Source of the DNA: Desulfobulbaceae bacterium UBA5173
GTDB taxonomy: Bacteria > Desulfobacterota > Desulfobulbia > Desulfobulbales > Desulfobulbaceae
NCBI GenBank assembly: GCA_002413355.1
Contig: DHWV01000059.1
Coordinates: 1-15,628, forward strand
DNA length: 15,628 nucleotides
Reading direction: 5' to 3'
Part shown: one piece after another, positions 6,861-14,740 of the stretch
Position numbering within the stretch: position 1 is the first letter of the stretch
How the letters are laid out: each line of letters opens with the position of its first letter
Made by a program: the position numbers and the translations under genes
Notes under the pieces: generated by a model
Told to the model about the DNA's origin: nothing
Databases searched by the model: none
What the model saw: only the letters and a program-made list of their open reading frames with translations

Positions 6861-8264
6861 TCAGAAGGTCAGCAGCCGGTCAATATTTCTGCGCAGGTAG
6901 TCGAGATTGGTGAGAATGCTGCCGCCGGAGCTGTCCACGCCGTCAATGCGGCAGCCGTCAATAAACTGCCGCGCCCGCTCTTTGGTTTGCTGCACGTCAT
7001 CGCCCCAGACCAAGGCCAAGGCCAAGTTGGGATCATACTCGCTGGGAATGGGATAAGGCCGGTCGGCAGGCACATGGCTGTACACCGCCGCCCATTCGTA
7101 TTGAGGCAGATCAAAGCGGGTGATGGTGCCAATCCACGGGGCAAAATCACGGGCCGGATTTTCCGCGACAATGCGCAGTTCAATGCTCGCGCCTTTGAAG
7201 ACAACATCGTTCTGCTCATAGTCCATCCGCTCGCCAAGGCCAAGGCGGATTTGTTCTTGCAGCAGATTAGGGTGCTTGCCGTTTAGGTAGCTGATTCGCG
7301 CGGAAACGTCGTTTTCCACCTGAATGCGGGTGTTGACTTCGAGCAGATAGGGCCTGCCGCTGCGACTGACAATCCACTCCCAGGTACCGACATTGTCGTA
7401 TTTGACGTAATCAGCCAGCTTGAGCGAATGCTCAACAATGCTGTCTAAGACCTGCTCCGGGTCAAAGTTATACTGGAAGCAGGAGGCGTGGAAGCCGGGC
7501 GCAGCCTCAACCCGCTTCTGGCGACCTGTCGATTGAATGGTGCAGTTGCGGGTGCCGAAATGGATGCGCTCATCGTGGCGTGAGCAGACAAGCTGCACCT
7601 CGATGTGGTTGAAATCGCAGAGCCGCTGCTCGATCAGCACGCCGCCGTCGCCGAACTGCCGCTTGGCATAGTTCTGCACCCGGCGGTAGGTGCGGCGGAA
7701 CTGCTCAATCCGGTTGACCTCCTCGATGCCCATGCCGCCCCCGCCAGCCGCCGCCTTGACTAACACCGCAGGATTCGGCTCGTTCTGCTCGCGCTGGATG
7801 TCAAGAATATGCTGGGCGATCTCCTCGGCCTCCATTTCGTTATAGATCGGCGCGGAGGTGCCGGGAATGGTCGGAATGCCGAGCTTCTGCGCGATCCGCT
7901 TGGTGTTGATCTTGTCGCCAAGATCGCGGATCACTTCCCAGCTTGGGCCGATGAAGATCAAGGGCCGGTCGCGAACTGTCGCCCGGCGGGCGAAGCGCCA
8001 GTCTTCGGAGAAAAAGCCGTAGCCGGGATGCACGGCAGTGCAGCCGCTGTGGTCGGCCACAGAGAGCAGGTCGTTGGGGTCCGTGTAGCTGGTCACCCGC
8101 CACGCATTCTGCTCCGGGCCTTTGAGCCGGTTGCGCCGCACATGCTCGGAGTCGCGGTCTGCATCAGTATAAACAACCGCGTAGTCAAGCTCCAGAGCCT
8201 TGCAGGCCTCCATGATGCGGATGGCAATTTCTCCACGGTTGGCGATAAGGACTTTGCCTTGCAC
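6861..8264 (-). CDS. accC: Biotin carboxylase subunit of acetyl-CoA carboxylase
   Basis: A 467-residue ATP-grasp enzyme that carboxylates biotin on its carrier protein using ATP and bicarbonate. Visible are the N-terminal KVLIANRGEIAIRI, the ATP-grasp glycine loop KAAAGGGGMG (170-179), QKRVEAAP with the conserved Lys (about 250), EVNTRIQVEN (309-318), keeping the Glu, Asn, Arg, Gln and Glu of the active site, and the Arg of ELRIVAENP (about 364). The stretch after RIQVE is unusual: the family normally has HPVTE and here it reads NDVSA. I chose GTG 8264 because it has AAGAGG seven bases upstream and starts exactly at the family N-terminus. The ATG at 8369 adds 35 unrelated residues and lies on the -10 box. 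It is followed by the fused carboxyltransferase. No biotin carrier gene is present in the window. Confidence 0.9.
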   Translation of the reverse strand: MQGKVLIANRGEIAIRIMEACKALELDYAVVYTDADRDSEHVRRNRLKGPEQNAWRVTSYTDPNDLLSVADHSGCTAVHPGYGFFSEDWRFARRATVRDRPLIFIGPSWEVIRDLGDKINTKRIAQKLGIPTIPGTSAPIYNEMEAEEIAQHILDIQREQNEPNPAVLVKAAAGGGGMGIEEVNRIEQFRRTYRRVQNYAKRQFGDGGVLIEQRLCDFNHIEVQLVCSRHDERIHFGTRNCTIQSTGRQKRVEAAPGFHASCFQYNFDPEQVLDSIVEHSLKLADYVKYDNVGTWEWIVSRSGRPYLLEVNTRIQVENDVSARISYLNGKHPNLLQEQIRLGLGERMDYEQNDVVFKGASIELRIVAENPARDFAPWIGTITRFDLPQYEWAAVYSHVPADRPYPIPSEYDPNLALALVWGDDVQQTKERARQFIDGCRIDGVDSSGGSILTNLDYLRRNIDRLLTF

Positions 8265-8367
8265 AAAAAAACCTCTTGCAATCGGTTGCTGTTCAGACGG
8301 AAAAGCCGGAATTCCCGGCAGGCGCAGGGCCGCTTGATCAGAAGGCGGCATCACTGGAAATCTGCTC

Positions 8368-8395
8368 ATTGTACCCGACCTGCAACAGCTTGCAA
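8368..8395 (-). promoter_or_regulatory. Promoter of the accC operon
   Basis: On the minus strand TTGCAA (8395-8390), a 16-base spacer, then TACAAT (8373-8368, 5 of 6 against TATAAT). Transcription would start near 8361, leaving a leader of about 97 bases before the GTG start of accC. The -10 box overlaps the alternative ATG at 8369 and argues against that start. Confidence 0.45.
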
Positions 8396-8475
8396 AGTTG
8401 GAAATGCAGAACAGCGGCAGGGGACAGCTTTCCTAACCGATGATGATACTGACACAACGCCGCTTGCGGCCGCTA

Positions 8476-8784
8476 TTACGACCTGATCATGGTCAGCAGC
8501 ATTTTGAACGGTGTGAGGGCGTGCGGCTCGTTCGCGGGCATGATGATCATCTCGCCCTGCCGCAAATGAAAAGGCTGCCCGGAGACGGTGATCTCTGCTT
8601 CACCGTCGATAATCTGCGCCATCGCATCAAAAGGGGCTATATGTTCGCTCAAGCCTTGCTACGTGTCAAAGGCGAAGAGCGTGACTGTGCCGGTCAGCTT
8701 GCTGAGGAGTGTCTTGCTGACCACTGCCCCCTCCTGATACGCCGCCATTTCCGCCAAAGGCAAAACGTTCGCTGCTGTTTTCAT
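8476..8784 (-). pseudogene. Small cupin-domain protein gene with an in-frame TAG
   Basis: From ATG 8784, with AGGAG (minus strand, about eight bases upstream) as ribosome-binding site, the frame reads MKTAANVLPLAEMAAYQEGA ... LFAFDT, then TAG (8661-8659, codon 42), then continues without another stop as QGLSEHIAPFDAMAQIIDGE, PFHLRQGEMIIMPANEPHAL and ends at TAA 8478-8476 (102 residues). The whole is a single-domain cupin: EHIAPFDA (first cupin motif with its metal-type His), the Gly of IDGEAEI, and GEMIIMPANEPHAL (second motif). The only damage is the amber codon in a loop before the first motif, where relatives have an ordinary residue. Most likely a recent nonsense mutation or base error. 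Readthrough is possible. The function of these small cupins is unknown. It is separated from accC by about 210 bases. Confidence 0.75.
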
Positions 8785-8838
8785 GCTGCGCGCTCCTGTT
8801 GTTCAGAGATGTGCTTCTCTCAGTATATAGGAAATAAT

Positions 8839-8867
8839 TTGACAGTCCTGTTGCCGCTGAGTAAAAT
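8839..8867 (+). promoter_or_regulatory. Strong sigma70-like promoter of the rpmH cluster
   Basis: Consensus -35 TTGACA (8839-8844), exactly 17 bases, -10 TAAAAT (8862-8867, 5 of 6). The start would be near 8874, giving a leader of about 165 bases before rpmH. It is divergent from the cupin gene, whose start is 55 bases away. No DnaA-box cluster is evident in the 253 bases between the two genes. Confidence 0.75.
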
Positions 8868-9037
8868 GAAAGATTTTTTCAAATCAACACTCCGGTCTCA
8901 GTCTGCCCGCATTTTGCCATGCCGTAGCCGCTGCTGTCCATGAAAACATTGCCCGTGCAGCGGGATTTCCGCATAAACACAGCCAGACGGCGGCAGGCTT
9001 CAGGCCCAAACGATCAAACCCAGCATTAGGAACTGCC

Positions 9038-9175
9038 ATGAGCAAAAGAACTTTCCAGCCCAGCAATATCAAACGCGCCCGCACCCACGGATTCCGTGCT
9101 CGCATGAAGACGCATAACGGTCAGGCAGTCATCAGAAGACGGCGCGCCAAAGGGCGGAAACGGCTTTCCGCCTGA
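9038..9175 (+). CDS. rpmH: Ribosomal protein bL34
   Basis: A 45-residue, very basic protein of the large ribosomal subunit. The sequence follows the bL34 consensus from end to end: SKRTFQPSNIKRARTHGFR at the start, MKTHNGQAVIRRRRAKGRK and a short RLSA tail. Length is within the usual 44-47. Start ATG 9038 has TAGGAA about seven bases upstream. The gene begins the conserved cluster with rnpA six bases downstream. The pairing of the two genes is nearly universal in bacteria. Confidence 0.97.
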   Translation: MSKRTFQPSNIKRARTHGFRARMKTHNGQAVIRRRRAKGRKRLSA

Positions 9176-9181
9176 TCCCGT

Positions 9182-9547
9182 ATGAAGCGGTTCGCTCTCC
9201 CCAAATCCTGCCTGCTCAGGAAAAGCGGAGAGTACAATCTGGTCTATCGGAACGGCAGGCGGCTGCGCGGCCACGGTTTCATGCTGGTCTGCTGTGCGAG
9301 CGACCAGCCTTTCAGCCGGTTGGGCATCAGCGTTCCAGGTAAAACCGGCTGCGCTGTGCGCCGAAACCGGATCAAACGGCTCATCCGCGAAACCTTCCGT
9401 TTGAACCGGCAACTATTTCCAGCCGCCAGCGACATTGTCGTTGCCGTGCGGCCCGAATTCACCCTGAACGGCATGAGCGAGGTGCGGGCCGCCATTGCCC
9501 GGCTGACCGGGATGCCTGAGTCGTGCGATGCGCAGCCGCAGGCATAG
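9182..9547 (+). CDS. rnpA: Ribonuclease P protein component
   Basis: A 121-residue basic protein that binds RNase P RNA and helps it recognise pre-tRNA leaders, so that the 5' ends of tRNAs are matured. The family signature RRNRIKRLIRETFRLNR at residues 60-76 is complete. The N-terminal FALPKSCLLRKSGEYNLVYR (4-23) corresponds to the leader-binding cleft segment. Start ATG 9182 is six bases after the rpmH stop. The 3' end overlaps yidD by 20 bases in another frame. The Gln/Ala-rich tail after residue 112 is not conserved in the family. Confidence 0.96.
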   Translation: MKRFALPKSCLLRKSGEYNLVYRNGRRLRGHGFMLVCCASDQPFSRLGISVPGKTGCAVRRNRIKRLIRETFRLNRQLFPAASDIVVAVRPEFTLNGMSEVRAAIARLTGMPESCDAQPQA

Positions 9548-9761
9548 CCCGGTGGCTTGGCTTTTTCTGCTCGTTGTGCGGGGTTATCAACTCTGCATCT
9601 CACCGCTTTTTCCTCCCTGCTGCCGTTATGTCCCCACCTGCTCCGAATACGCGGTCCAAGCGGTGGTCCGCCACGGCGCGCTGCGGGGAGGCTGGCTGGC
9701 CGCAGCGCGCATCCTGCGTTGCCATCCCTTTGCCGCAGGCGGTTATGATCCGGTTGAATGA
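9528..9761 (+). CDS. yidD: Membrane protein insertion efficiency factor YidD
   Basis: A 77-residue member of the YidD family, thought to sit at the inner face of the membrane by an amphipathic N-terminal helix and to help YidC/Sec-dependent insertion. The family motifs are intact: GYQLCISPLFPPCCRYVPTC (19-38) followed by SEYA, and ARILRCHPFAAGGYDPV (60-76). Start ATG 9528 lies inside rnpA (20-base overlap), the usual arrangement. Length is normal (70-90). It precedes yidC, which supports the assignment. Confidence 0.95.
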   Translation: MRSRRHSPVAWLFLLVVRGYQLCISPLFPPCCRYVPTCSEYAVQAVVRHGALRGGWLAAARILRCHPFAAGGYDPVE

Positions 9762-9820
9762 GCTGTCCGCCGGGCTGCCGCCACTCGAAGTTTTTTCTTT
9801 CCAACCGACACAACACGACA

Positions 9821-11467
9821 ATGGACACTACCCGGACCTTTTTGGCCGTCATTCTTTCCATGCTTATTTTGGTGGGCTGGCAGTACGTATTTCCCCCGCC
9901 ACAGCCGGTTGCTCCCGTTAAAGGGCAGCAGCAGGTTGCCGCGTCTGCCGCCAAACCTGAAACAGCGGCACAGTCCGCTGCCTCGCCATCTGCAACACCT
10001 CCTGTTGCCGTCAATGCTGCTGCCCGCGAGATCAGCGTTGACACGCCGCTTTACAAGGCGATATTCTTTGAGCAAGGCGGCGGCCTAAAGAGCTTCAGCC
10101 TGAAAAAATACCGGACTGAGCGCAACAAAAACTCGCCGCCGATGGAGCTGGTCACAGCCAGCAATCCGGCAGAGTTGCCGATGACGTTCAGCGTAGATGG
10201 CGGCGCGGCCAAGGAGCTGCCGCTGTACAAAGCGGAGAAGACGACAGTCAATCTGACGCAAGGTGACAGCGGCCTGCTGTTGCGGGCCGAGCTGGCGAAC
10301 GGAATCCGCATCGAACGCACGCTGACCTTTCATGCGGACAACTATCTGATCGGCAGTGTTGTTAAAGTGACAAACGGCGGCGCAACTCCAGCACAGCTAA
10401 GTCCGGCCCTGTCCATGACCGCCGGACCGTTCAAGGCGGGCGGCGCGACTGGATCGATTTTCCACGGCCCGGCAGTGTATGTCAATCGTCAGCTTCATGA
10501 AATTCCGGCCAAAGACTTGGGCAAAGGCCCGCTTGCCTTCCAAGGCGCGGTGAGCTGGGCGGCACACATGGACAGCTATTTCATGCTTGCCCTGCTTCCA
10601 GAAAAAAGCAGCGGCAGCGGCGCGGTCAGTGTCATGCCGGTTGACGAAAAGCATGTCCGCATCGTGCTGACCGAGAGCAAAAGTGAACTGGCTCCCGGTG
10701 CCTCTGCTGTCTTCGCGCATGAAGGCTATTTTGGCCCAAAAAAATTGGCCTATTTGAAGCAGGTTGGCTACGATTTATCAGAAACCATCAACTTAGGCTG
10801 GTTTGATGTCGTTGCCAAGCCCATGCTCTGGCTGCTGAATTTCTTCCACGGCATCTTCGGCAACTACGGCATCGCCATCATCCTGCTGACCTGCGCGGTT
10901 AAAGGCGCGTTCTGGCCAATCACGCACAAGGGCATGAAGTCGATGAGAAACATGCAGAAGATTCAGCCCAAGGTCGCTAAACTCCGAGAAAAGTATAAGG
11001 ATGACCCGGCGAAGATGAATCAGGAAATGATGGCCATGTACAAAACCTACAAGGTCAATCCGATGGGCGGTTGTCTGCCCATGCTGATCCAGATTCCCTT
11101 TTTCTTCGCTCTGTACCGGGTGCTGATGGCGGCCATTGAGCTACGCCACGCGCCCTTCATGTTCTGGATTAATGATCTTTCTGCGCCAGACCGCCTGATG
11201 ATTGGCATTGATATTCCAGTGCTGCACGGCATTCCGGTGCTGACCCTGCTGATGGGCGGGACGATGTTCCTTCAGCAGAAGATGAGCCCGACCACCGCTG
11301 ATCCACAGCAGGCCAAAATGATGCAGTTCATGCCGGTCATTTTCACAGTCATGTTTATCAATTTTGCCTCCGGTCTGGTGCTGTACTGGTTCGTCAGCAA
11401 CCTGCTCACCATCATGCAGCAGAAACTGATCAACCGAGAAACTGCAACGGCGGTCACCCCGAATTGA
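9821..11467 (+). CDS. yidC: Membrane protein insertase YidC
   Basis: A 548-residue inner-membrane insertase of the Gram-negative type. TM1 is residues 5-24 (TRTFLAVILSMLILVGWQYVF), then an Ala/Pro-rich linker (to about 65) and a periplasmic beta-sandwich domain (about 70-320). The conserved insertase core follows: amphipathic helix and TM2 (about 335-367), the charged cytosolic hairpin (368-412), NPMGGCLPMLIQIPFFFALY (TM3, from 413), TM4 near 470-485 and TM5 at 502-530. TM2 carries a Lys in CAVKGAFWP where many relatives have Arg in the hydrophilic groove. The tail is short. I chose ATG 9821 since it starts the family N-terminus (MDTTRTFLA). The ATG at 9758 overlaps the yidD stop as ATGA and would add 21 unrelated residues. 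Confidence 0.96.
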   Translation: MDTTRTFLAVILSMLILVGWQYVFPPPQPVAPVKGQQQVAASAAKPETAAQSAASPSATPPVAVNAAAREISVDTPLYKAIFFEQGGGLKSFSLKKYRTERNKNSPPMELVTASNPAELPMTFSVDGGAAKELPLYKAEKTTVNLTQGDSGLLLRAELANGIRIERTLTFHADNYLIGSVVKVTNGGATPAQLSPALSMTAGPFKAGGATGSIFHGPAVYVNRQLHEIPAKDLGKGPLAFQGAVSWAAHMDSYFMLALLPEKSSGSGAVSVMPVDEKHVRIVLTESKSELAPGASAVFAHEGYFGPKKLAYLKQVGYDLSETINLGWFDVVAKPMLWLLNFFHGIFGNYGIAIILLTCAVKGAFWPITHKGMKSMRNMQKIQPKVAKLREKYKDDPAKMNQEMMAMYKTYKVNPMGGCLPMLIQIPFFFALYRVLMAAIELRHAPFMFWINDLSAPDRLMIGIDIPVLHGIPVLTLLMGGTMFLQQKMSPTTADPQQAKMMQFMPVIFTVMFINFASGLVLYWFVSNLLTIMQQKLINRETATAVTPN

Positions 11468-11477
11468 GGAGCACGTC

Positions 11478-12425
11478 ATGGCGACACAAGGACAGGATTT
11501 TTACGGCAGCAACGTTGCCGACGCAATAGCGAATGCCTGCAAGGAGTTGGCTACCTCGCAGGAGGACTTGACCATTGAGGTGCTGGAAACCGGCTCGCCC
11601 GGCATCTTCGGCCTCTGCCGGAAGCGGGCACGGATCCGGGCGGCGCGGAAAAAACAGCCTGCTACCGCAGTCAGCCCAGTTGAGGAAAAAACACCGCCGC
11701 CTGCGGGAACTCAGCCTTCTCCATGGCAAGAGCCGCCCCAGAAAAAGAAGGAACGGCCAGAAAAGAAAAAGAAGCCTGCGACGGAAATCAAACCTGAGCC
11801 AAAGCCGCAGCGAGCTGAAAGCAAACCGGCAGCCCCAAAGCAGGCGGAAGAGGCCAGCAGCGAGCCTGCACTCCCGGAAGAGCTTGGCCCGTATGTGCCG
11901 CCGACTACTGAGGCTGTGGCCGCTGTGCGGAACGACGTGGCCACGCTGCTGGAGCTGATGGGCTGTCCGTCCACGGTGACGGCGGAATTGGAGAATCAGA
12001 CCGTGGTCTGCAAGGTCAGCGGCGAGCATCAGGAGACACTGACTGGGCAGGAAGGCCGCACTTTGGACAGCCTTCAGTATTTGCTGCGAAAAATGACCTC
12101 CCGCCTCCTGCCTGACCGTACCAAGCTCTTGATTGAGGTGGGCGACTACCGCGAACGGAGGATGGAGGAGCTGAAAAAACGGGTGCTGGAGCTGGCCGCC
12201 AAGGTGCGTGAGGACGGTATGACCCAAGCCATTCCTGCCCTCAACCCTTCTGAACGGAGGATGGTGCATATGGTGCTGCAAGATGACAAGGAAATCCGCA
12301 GCCGCTCGGTCGGCGACGGCCTGTTCAAAAAGGTGCTAATTTACAAGCCGGGCAAGAAGAAGCCATTTCCACCACGCAAAGGCGGCAAGGGGCAGCAAAG
12401 TGGCGGCGAGCCTGCTGAAGACTGA
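11478..12425 (+). CDS. jag: RNA-binding protein Jag/KhpB
   Basis: A 315-residue cytosolic RNA-binding protein. Residues 1-52 are the Jag N-terminal domain (DFYGSNVADAIANACKELAT ... SPGIFGLCRKRARI). Residues 53-145 form a long Lys/Pro/Glu/Ala-rich, probably disordered linker. About 146-222 is a KH domain, with GQEGRTLDSLQYLLRKM holding the GxxG loop (190-193). About 224-290 is an R3H domain, with ALNPSERRMVHMVLQ and a conserved Arg and His. A basic tail follows. ATG 11478 has GAGGAG a few bases upstream, ten bases after the yidC stop. The last 26 bases overlap mnmE. The linker is longer than in short Jag proteins. The precise role (RNA chaperone or cell-envelope regulation) is not settled. Confidence 0.93.
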   Translation: MATQGQDFYGSNVADAIANACKELATSQEDLTIEVLETGSPGIFGLCRKRARIRAARKKQPATAVSPVEEKTPPPAGTQPSPWQEPPQKKKERPEKKKKPATEIKPEPKPQRAESKPAAPKQAEEASSEPALPEELGPYVPPTTEAVAAVRNDVATLLELMGCPSTVTAELENQTVVCKVSGEHQETLTGQEGRTLDSLQYLLRKMTSRLLPDRTKLLIEVGDYRERRMEELKKRVLELAAKVREDGMTQAIPALNPSERRMVHMVLQDDKEIRSRSVGDGLFKKVLIYKPGKKKPFPPRKGGKGQQSGGEPAED

Positions 12426-13797
12426 GGAGACCATTGCCGCCATTGCCACGGCTCCGGGCAGCGGCGGCATCGGCATTGTCCGCATCAGCGGGCCGGACGC
12501 GGAACGCATCCTGCGGCGGCTTTTTGTCCCGCACAGGCCGCAGTCTGTCTGGCAAAGCCACCGCCTCTGCTACGGCAAAGTTGTTGACCGCAGCGGCGTG
12601 GTTATAGACGAAGCAATGGCCGTGCTGATGCGCGCGCCGCACAGCTACACCTGCGAGGATGTGGCGGAAATCCAGAGCCACGGCAGCTGGCCGGTTTTGC
12701 AGGCGGTTCTGGCTGAGGTGCTGGCTGCCGGAGCGCGGCCAGCCGAGCCGGGCGAGTTCACCAAGCGGGCTTTTCTGGCCGGGCGGATTGACCTCACCCG
12801 CGCCGAGGCGGTGGCGGATTTGATCGAGGCCCGCACCGCCGCCAGCGCGAAACTGGCTGCCGAGCATCTGCAAGGCGCGCTCTCTGAGCGGATCAGCGCG
12901 GTGCGGGATGCGCTGGTTGAGCTGCTGGCGCAGGTGGAGGTGGCGATAGATTTTCCCGATGATGCCGCCGAGATATTGGAAAGCGGCCATCTGCTGGCCC
13001 TGCTGCGGACGCGGGCCGCGCAGCCTTTGCAGCGGCTGCTGGCTTTGGCCGAGCAGGGCCGAGTTTTCCGCGAGGGTCTCAAGGCGGTGATCGCCGGACG
13101 GCCCAATGTCGGCAAATCCAGCCTGCTCAACGCCCTGCTGCGCGAGGAACGTGCCTTGGTCGCTGATCTGCCCGGCACCACTCGCGACACCATCGAGGAG
13201 CTGATTTCGGTGCGCGGCATTCCGGTGCATCTGGTTGACACAGCGGGCATCCGCGACCATGCCGACGCGGTGGAAGGGCTGGGCATCGAGCGGGCGCGGC
13301 GCAAGGTTGAGCAGGCCGATTTGGTGCTGCTGGTGCTGGATGCCTCGCAGGAGCTGACCGCCTCTGACCGCGAGCTGCTGCGCTCGCTGGCCGGGAAAAA
13401 GCGCATCCTTGTCCTGAACAAGCTCGATGCTGCCGCGCCGGAGCTGCTGGAGCGGATCAGCCGCGAATTTGCTGAGGAAATGCAGGTGCGGACAGCGGCC
13501 AAGAGCGGCGGCGGCATCGAGGCTCTGCTCGACGCGATTCAGCAGGCCGCGCTGGGCGAGGGCGGCGCGATGGAGGAGCGGCTGGCCTGCGCGCCCAATC
13601 TCCGCCACAAGCTGATTCTGGAAAAGACCTTGGCCGCCTGCGCTCAGGTTGAGGCGACCCTGCTGGCGGGCGAACCTGCCGACCTGCTGGCCGTTGATCT
13701 TCAAACCGCCCTTGACCATCTTGCCGACATTGTCGGCCTGACCACGCCGGATGACGTGCTGGATGCGGTGTTTTCCAAGTTTTGCATTGGGAAGTAA
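12400..13797 (+). CDS. mnmE: tRNA uridine-5-carboxymethylaminomethyl synthesis GTPase MnmE
   Basis: A 465-residue GTPase that with MnmG installs the carboxymethylaminomethyl group on the wobble uridine of several tRNAs. The N-terminal domain (10-130) has ETIAAIATAPGSGGIGIVRI and the tetrahydrofolate-binding PGEFTKRAFLAGRIDLTRAE (117-136). The G domain sits within the helical domain: P-loop GRPNVGKS (233-240), PGTTRDT (258-264), DTAGIR (280-285) and NKLD (340-343). The C-terminal CIGK (462-465) keeps the functional Cys. Start is GTG 12400 inside the end of jag (26-base overlap), with AAGGGG about ten bases upstream. It is very GC-rich, the cause of long antisense open frames. Length matches the family (450-470). 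Confidence 0.97.
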   Translation: MAASLLKTEETIAAIATAPGSGGIGIVRISGPDAERILRRLFVPHRPQSVWQSHRLCYGKVVDRSGVVIDEAMAVLMRAPHSYTCEDVAEIQSHGSWPVLQAVLAEVLAAGARPAEPGEFTKRAFLAGRIDLTRAEAVADLIEARTAASAKLAAEHLQGALSERISAVRDALVELLAQVEVAIDFPDDAAEILESGHLLALLRTRAAQPLQRLLALAEQGRVFREGLKAVIAGRPNVGKSSLLNALLREERALVADLPGTTRDTIEELISVRGIPVHLVDTAGIRDHADAVEGLGIERARRKVEQADLVLLVLDASQELTASDRELLRSLAGKKRILVLNKLDAAAPELLERISREFAEEMQVRTAAKSGGGIEALLDAIQQAALGEGGAMEERLACAPNLRHKLILEKTLAACAQVEATLLAGEPADLLAVDLQTALDHLADIVGLTTPDDVLDAVFSKFCIGK

Positions 13798-13830
13798 TGG
13801 GAATTTCATTCAGTATCAGAACAGTAAGAA

Positions 13831-14466
13831 ATGCGAATATTTCGCCAGATAAAAGATAAGCAAATACTGCTTATTTCCTTTGATAATTCAAAACAGATAT
13901 TCGCTTCGTCTTCGACAAGGGAATCTGATCTTCAGTCGGCTCTTTGGCAGATGTATTCAACAGCCAGAGCGGAATCTCTCGCTGCATTGATCGCTGGAAT
14001 GGGTTTTCTTACGCAAACTAATATAGGTAATGCAAAAATTGATCATGATTATATCCAGTTGATTGGATGGTTTTTTATCTGTTTTGTTGCGTTAATTGAA
14101 TCGTCTGAATACATGACTCAAACAGGAAGAATGCTGCGAGCAGGCTATTTTTCCAGACAAATAGAGAGAAGATTGATTAAAATAATCGGCAACTTCTCTG
14201 ATGATATGGCATGGGAAATTTTTCTTTCTCGTAAAAAGAGGCGTTTGTTTCCTGGGTACTATATTACTGGAGGAGGAACAATTCTTTTGCTAGCAGGTGC
14301 GCAGTTTAGTCCTTTTTTGCTCTATCCACCAGATCAGCGTTTGAATATTTTTTCTCAATACTCGCAACATTGGAGCGAGCTTCCTACTGTTGGCACTATT
14401 GGAATAGTTTTATTGTGTCTTGTACAATTTTATATTTATCAGAATCGTTTTCCGATAGAAGACTAA
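13831..14466 (+). CDS. Unrecognised multi-pass membrane protein
   Basis: A 211-residue product that I do not recognise. Hydrophobic segments at about 48-60, 74-91, 144-164 and 187-204 suggest three to four membrane helices. Between the second and third is a charged stretch with RQIERRLIKI and SRKKRRLF, likely cytoplasmic by the positive-inside rule. The first 40 residues are soluble and lack a signal peptide. Start ATG 13831 has only a weak purine stretch upstream. An ATG at 13951 (residue 41) is a possible alternative. The composition is AT-rich, in sharp contrast to mnmE 33 bases before, so the gene was probably acquired. Same strand as mnmE but unlikely to belong to that operon functionally. 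It is followed by a truncated antitoxin-like gene. Confidence 0.6.
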   Translation: MRIFRQIKDKQILLISFDNSKQIFASSSTRESDLQSALWQMYSTARAESLAALIAGMGFLTQTNIGNAKIDHDYIQLIGWFFICFVALIESSEYMTQTGRMLRAGYFSRQIERRLIKIIGNFSDDMAWEIFLSRKKRRLFPGYYITGGGTILLLAGAQFSPFLLYPPDQRLNIFSQYSQHWSELPTVGTIGIVLLCLVQFYIYQNRFPIED

Positions 14467-14533
14467 TTGAATGAAATAAATATCTGCCATATCAACAATG
14501 GTGTTCTCAATCTGTAAAATTGGAACAAGGAAT

Positions 14534-14740
14534 ATGGTGAAAAATATGGCAACAGAAGAGATAAGAAGTAGGATTCACAGTATCATAGACGCGATGCCAC
14601 TAGAAAAACTGGACGCGGTCGTGGCTTTTCTGGAGGATTTGCAGCGTAGCAGTGAGGAGGAGACAGCCTTGCTGCTTGTCATGGGCAACATGTTGATCAA
14701 TTCGTTCATGACTGATCTGAAGATTTCTGTTTGCGGCTAA
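14534..14740 (+). CDS. Antitoxin-like small protein, 3' end replaced by IS30 remnant
   Basis: The predicted product has 68 residues. Start ATG 14534 has AAGGA five bases upstream. An ATG at 14498 gives only extra unrelated residues. The first 45 residues (MVKNMATEEIRSRIHSIIDA, then PLEKLDAVVAFLEDLQRS) form a helical segment typical of small antitoxin-like proteins of unknown partner, in which a helix MPxEKLxxVxxFLEDL is followed by an acidic stretch (SSEEE). After about 14665 the text (VMGNMLINSFMTDLKI) is the antisense of a transposase fragment on the other strand. So the original 3' end was lost and the present stop is accidental. No toxin gene remains next to it. The assignment to a toxin-antitoxin system is an inference from the pattern only. 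Confidence 0.5.
   Translation: MVKNMATEEIRSRIHSIIDAMPLEKLDAVVAFLEDLQRSSEEETALLLVMGNMLINSFMTDLKISVCG

Noticed and set aside
8459..8470. Short GC-rich inverted repeat GCCGCTTGCGGC as a terminator of the cupin gene
   Set aside because: Five-base arms with a two-base loop and no T-run on either strand.
8440..8943. Plus-strand 167-codon frame
   Set aside because: It is the antisense of the interrupted cupin gene and runs through the rpmH promoter. It has no ribosome-binding site and no recognisable motif.
9244..10044. Long minus-strand frame across rnpA, yidD and yidC
   Set aside because: Antisense of three well-supported genes with no motif of its own.
12325..13809. A 494-codon open frame antisense to mnmE, and a second at 12645-13517
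   Set aside because: The GC-rich codon use of mnmE leaves stop-free antisense frames. The products are low-complexity Arg/Gln/Ala-rich text and mnmE is certain.
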